A DNA stretch of 64,000 nt. Origin: Sphingomonas sp. PAMC26645 (lineage in GTDB: Bacteria; Pseudomonadota; Alphaproteobacteria; Sphingomonadales; Sphingomonadaceae). This document shows, in pieces, positions 62,396-64,000 of this stretch. The notes under the pieces are model-generated. The model worked only from the letters and a program-made list of their open reading frames with translations. It did no database searches and was not told where the DNA came from. The stretch covers positions 1,794,501 to 1,858,500 of the forward strand of contig NZ_CP039249.1 of the NCBI RefSeq assembly GCF_004795835.1, given 5' to 3'. The translations under genes were made by a program, and so were the position numbers. Every line of letters starts with the position of its first letter. Positions within the stretch are counted from its first letter, which is position 1.

Positions 62396-62824
62396 TTGAG
62401 AGATATCGATCAGATCAGTGGTGATGTGCTCGATCTCTCACTTCGCATCCACCGCGAGCTGGGTCCGGGTCTCCTCGAAAGCGTCTACGAGCTGGTCTTG
62501 GCGGGTAAGCTCGCCGGTCTGGGTTACCACGTAGCGCGGCAGCGACCGGTAGATATCGAGTTCGACGGCATGCGCTTCGAAGCGGCCTTCAGAATCGACC
62601 TACTCGTTGACGAACGCCTTCTGGTCGAAATCAAATCGGTAGAGCAACTGAACGCCGCGCACGGCAAACAATTGCTGACCTACCTACGCCTAACTCACCA
62701 GCCCGTAGGGCTGCTGATCAACTTCGGTGGCGCAACGCTGAAAGAAGGCGTGCGACGGATCGTAAACGACCATCGCCCCTCCGCGGCTCCGCGTCTCCGC
62801 GTGAACAACCTTCTTGGAGACTGA
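62396..62824 (+). CDS. GxxExxY family protein (PDDEXK_3-type)
   Basis: 142 aa from a TTG start. The namesake motif is GPGLLESVYE (G25, E28, Y31). A nuclease-like core follows: D68 in FRIDLLVDERLLVEIK, E78 and K80, then Q92. A PD-(D/E)xK fold is the family assignment; activity is unproven. The 3' end (about residues 128-137, SAAPRLRVNN) is encoded by the right inverted repeat, and the stop lies 18 bp past it. The fabG ribosome-binding site is in the gene end. It separates fabD and fabG and appears to be a later insertion (inference). Confidence 0.9.
   Translation: MRDIDQISGDVLDLSLRIHRELGPGLLESVYELVLAGKLAGLGYHVARQRPVDIEFDGMRFEAAFRIDLLVDERLLVEIKSVEQLNAAHGKQLLTYLRLTHQPVGLLINFGGATLKEGVRRIVNDHRPSAAPRLRVNNLLGD
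62779..62804. repeat. Right copy of 26-bp inverted repeat
   Basis: Reverse complement of 62363-62388, located in the 3' coding end of the GxxExxY gene. Confidence 0.95.
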
Positions 62825-62827
62825 CCA

Positions 62828-63568
62828 ATGTTCGACCTCACAGGCATGACCGCCCTCGTCACCGGGGCATCCGGCGGGATCGGGTCCGAGATCGCCAAGG
62901 CCCTCGCCGCCCAGGGCGCCCGCCTGGCCGTATCCGGCTCCAACGCCGACAAGCTCGAAGCCTTCCGCGCCAGCCTCGGCGGCGACCACGTCGCGCTCCC
63001 CTGCAACCTCTCCGACGCCGCCGCAGTCGATGCGCTCGTGCCGCAAGCCGTAGAAGCACTCGGCGGCAAGCTAGACATCCTCGTCAACAACGCCGGCGTC
63101 ACACGCGACAATCTCGCGATGCGGATGAAGGACGACGAGTGGGACAGCGTCATCCGCGTCAATCTCGAAGCCGCGTTCCGCCTCATGCGCGCCGCCGCCA
63201 AGCCGATGATGAAGGCACGCTTCGGCCGGATGATCTCGGTCACCTCGATCGTCGGCGTCACCGGCAATCCCGGCCAGGCCAACTACGCCGCATCGAAGGC
63301 CGGCTTGATCGGCATGTCGAAATCGATGGCGCAGGAGCTCGCCAGCCGGGGCATCACCGTCAACTGCGTCGCGCCCGGTTTCATCACCTCGCCGATGACC
63401 GACGCGCTGCCCGACGCGCAGAAGACTGCGCTCACCGCCAAGATTCCGGCCGGTCGCCTCGGCGAAGGCGCAGACATCGGCGCGGCGATCGTGTACCTCG
63501 CTAGCCGTGAAGCCGGCTACGTCACGGGACAAACCGTGCACGTGAACGGTGGGATGGCGATGATCTGA
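62828..63568 (+). CDS. fabG: 3-oxoacyl-ACP reductase
   Basis: 246 aa ([20 protein letters not shown]). SDR features: [13 protein letters not shown] site, LVNNAGVT, the Ser of SVTSIVG and YAASKAGL with the catalytic Tyr and Lys. It reduces 3-oxoacyl-ACP in fatty acid elongation. A GGAGA ribosome-binding site at about 62815 lies inside the tail of the preceding gene. acpP follows 77 bp later. Confidence 0.97.
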   Translation: MFDLTGMTALVTGASGGIGSEIAKALAAQGARLAVSGSNADKLEAFRASLGGDHVALPCNLSDAAAVDALVPQAVEALGGKLDILVNNAGVTRDNLAMRMKDDEWDSVIRVNLEAAFRLMRAAAKPMMKARFGRMISVTSIVGVTGNPGQANYAASKAGLIGMSKSMAQELASRGITVNCVAPGFITSPMTDALPDAQKTALTAKIPAGRLGEGADIGAAIVYLASREAGYVTGQTVHVNGGMAMI

Positions 63569-63645
63569 ACTTGCGCGCTGAACTGCCGCGTTCTAGGTGC
63601 GTTCAGGAAATACCCAAAACCCCCAGATTTGAAGAGGGAACTACC

Positions 63646-63882
63646 ATGAGCGAGACAGCTGACCGCGTGAAGAAGATCGTCGTCGAGCATCTCGGCGTCG
63701 AAGCCGACAAGGTGACCGAGGACGCGAGCTTCATCGACGACTTGGGCGCAGACAGCCTCGACATCGTCGAACTCGTCATGGCGTTCGAGGAAGAATTCGG
63801 TGTCGAGATCCCCGATGATGCCGCCGAGAAGATTGCGACCGTCAAGGATGCGATCACCTACATCGACGAGCACAAGGCCTGA
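63646..63882 (+). CDS. acpP: Acyl carrier protein
   Basis: 78 aa from the ATG at 63646 with GAAGAGGG upstream ([20 protein letters not shown]). The DSL motif at [11 protein letters not shown] has S37, the phosphopantetheine site. Acidic four-helix protein, carrier of growing acyl chains for FabD/FabG. A strong terminator follows. Confidence 0.98.
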   Translation: MSETADRVKKIVVEHLGVEADKVTEDASFIDDLGADSLDIVELVMAFEEEFGVEIPDDAAEKIATVKDAITYIDEHKA

Positions 63883-63934
63883 TCAGGGTCTAGGGTTCAA
63901 ACCTTTGGACCTGCCCTGAAGGGTGTGATTTGAG

Positions 63935-63980
63935 CGGCTCCCCGTCCTTGGGCAAAGAGGGCGGGGAGCCGTTTCGTTTT
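63935..63980 (+). terminator. Terminator after acpP
   Basis: Stem CGGCTCCCCG with CGGGGAGCCG, loop of 17 bases, followed by TTTCGTTTT. It ends the fab operon. Confidence 0.88.
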
Positions 63981-64000
63981 GAGAGCAGACGGAGTTTGAA

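Overview
The window is chromosomal DNA from a GC-rich alphaproteobacterium, most likely a Sphingomonas or close relative (inferred from protein resemblance and gene order). Supporting points are CckA with a separate small receiver, a PopZ/DUF2497 protein between tolC and valS, GreB, tandem M13 peptidases and the fabD-fabG-acpP set. No species is assigned.

0-15.5 kb: the 3' end of radA, two small genes, cvpA, a SufU/NifU-like scaffold gene, a CPA2 antiporter and DUF423. A minus-strand aroK-aroB-DUF2256 operon is followed by an unknown exported protein, xerD and accA, then two orphan Flp pilins and a MutT-type Nudix gene. A run of small accessory genes comes next: a membrane protein, a BLUF photoreceptor, YozE-like and YflT/glycine-zipper stress proteins and small acidic proteins.

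15.8-26.0 kb: a 10.1-kb phage-like element in tRNA-Cys, bounded by a perfect 71-bp direct repeat. All its genes lie on the minus strand: integrase, two small HTH proteins, unknown genes, a gp10-like protein, tape measure, a probable tail chaperone, a fused prohead protease/major capsid protein and a primase-tail-like protein. No terminase or portal gene is visible. Between two genes lies a roughly 320-nt non-coding segment made almost entirely of hairpins. Four of them have different stems but the same six-base loop.

26-64 kb: core genes. These are an AraC-like regulator, a protein-isoaspartate methyltransferase homologue, tolC, popZ, valS, MATE, NYN/LOTUS, DoxX, greB, lytic transglycosylase, dapA, smpB, DUF2062, two M13 peptidases, cckA plus receiver, ilvD, a lipoprotein, nnr, an RNA methyltransferase, truA-fmt, recR, def, rmuC, rplI-rpsR-rpsF, an RcnB-like protein, fabD, a GxxExxY gene, fabG and acpP.

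About twenty palindromic repeats of several families (50-125 bp) lie between genes. Two sit inside essential-type genes, valS and nnr, and are translated in frame as extra peptide segments. A GxxExxY (PDDEXK_3-type) gene between fabD and fabG is framed by a perfect 26-bp inverted repeat and looks like a minimal mobile cassette. These in-gene palindromes, the hairpin array and the GxxExxY cassette are the most unusual items. All function calls come from reading the sequence; no database search was run.
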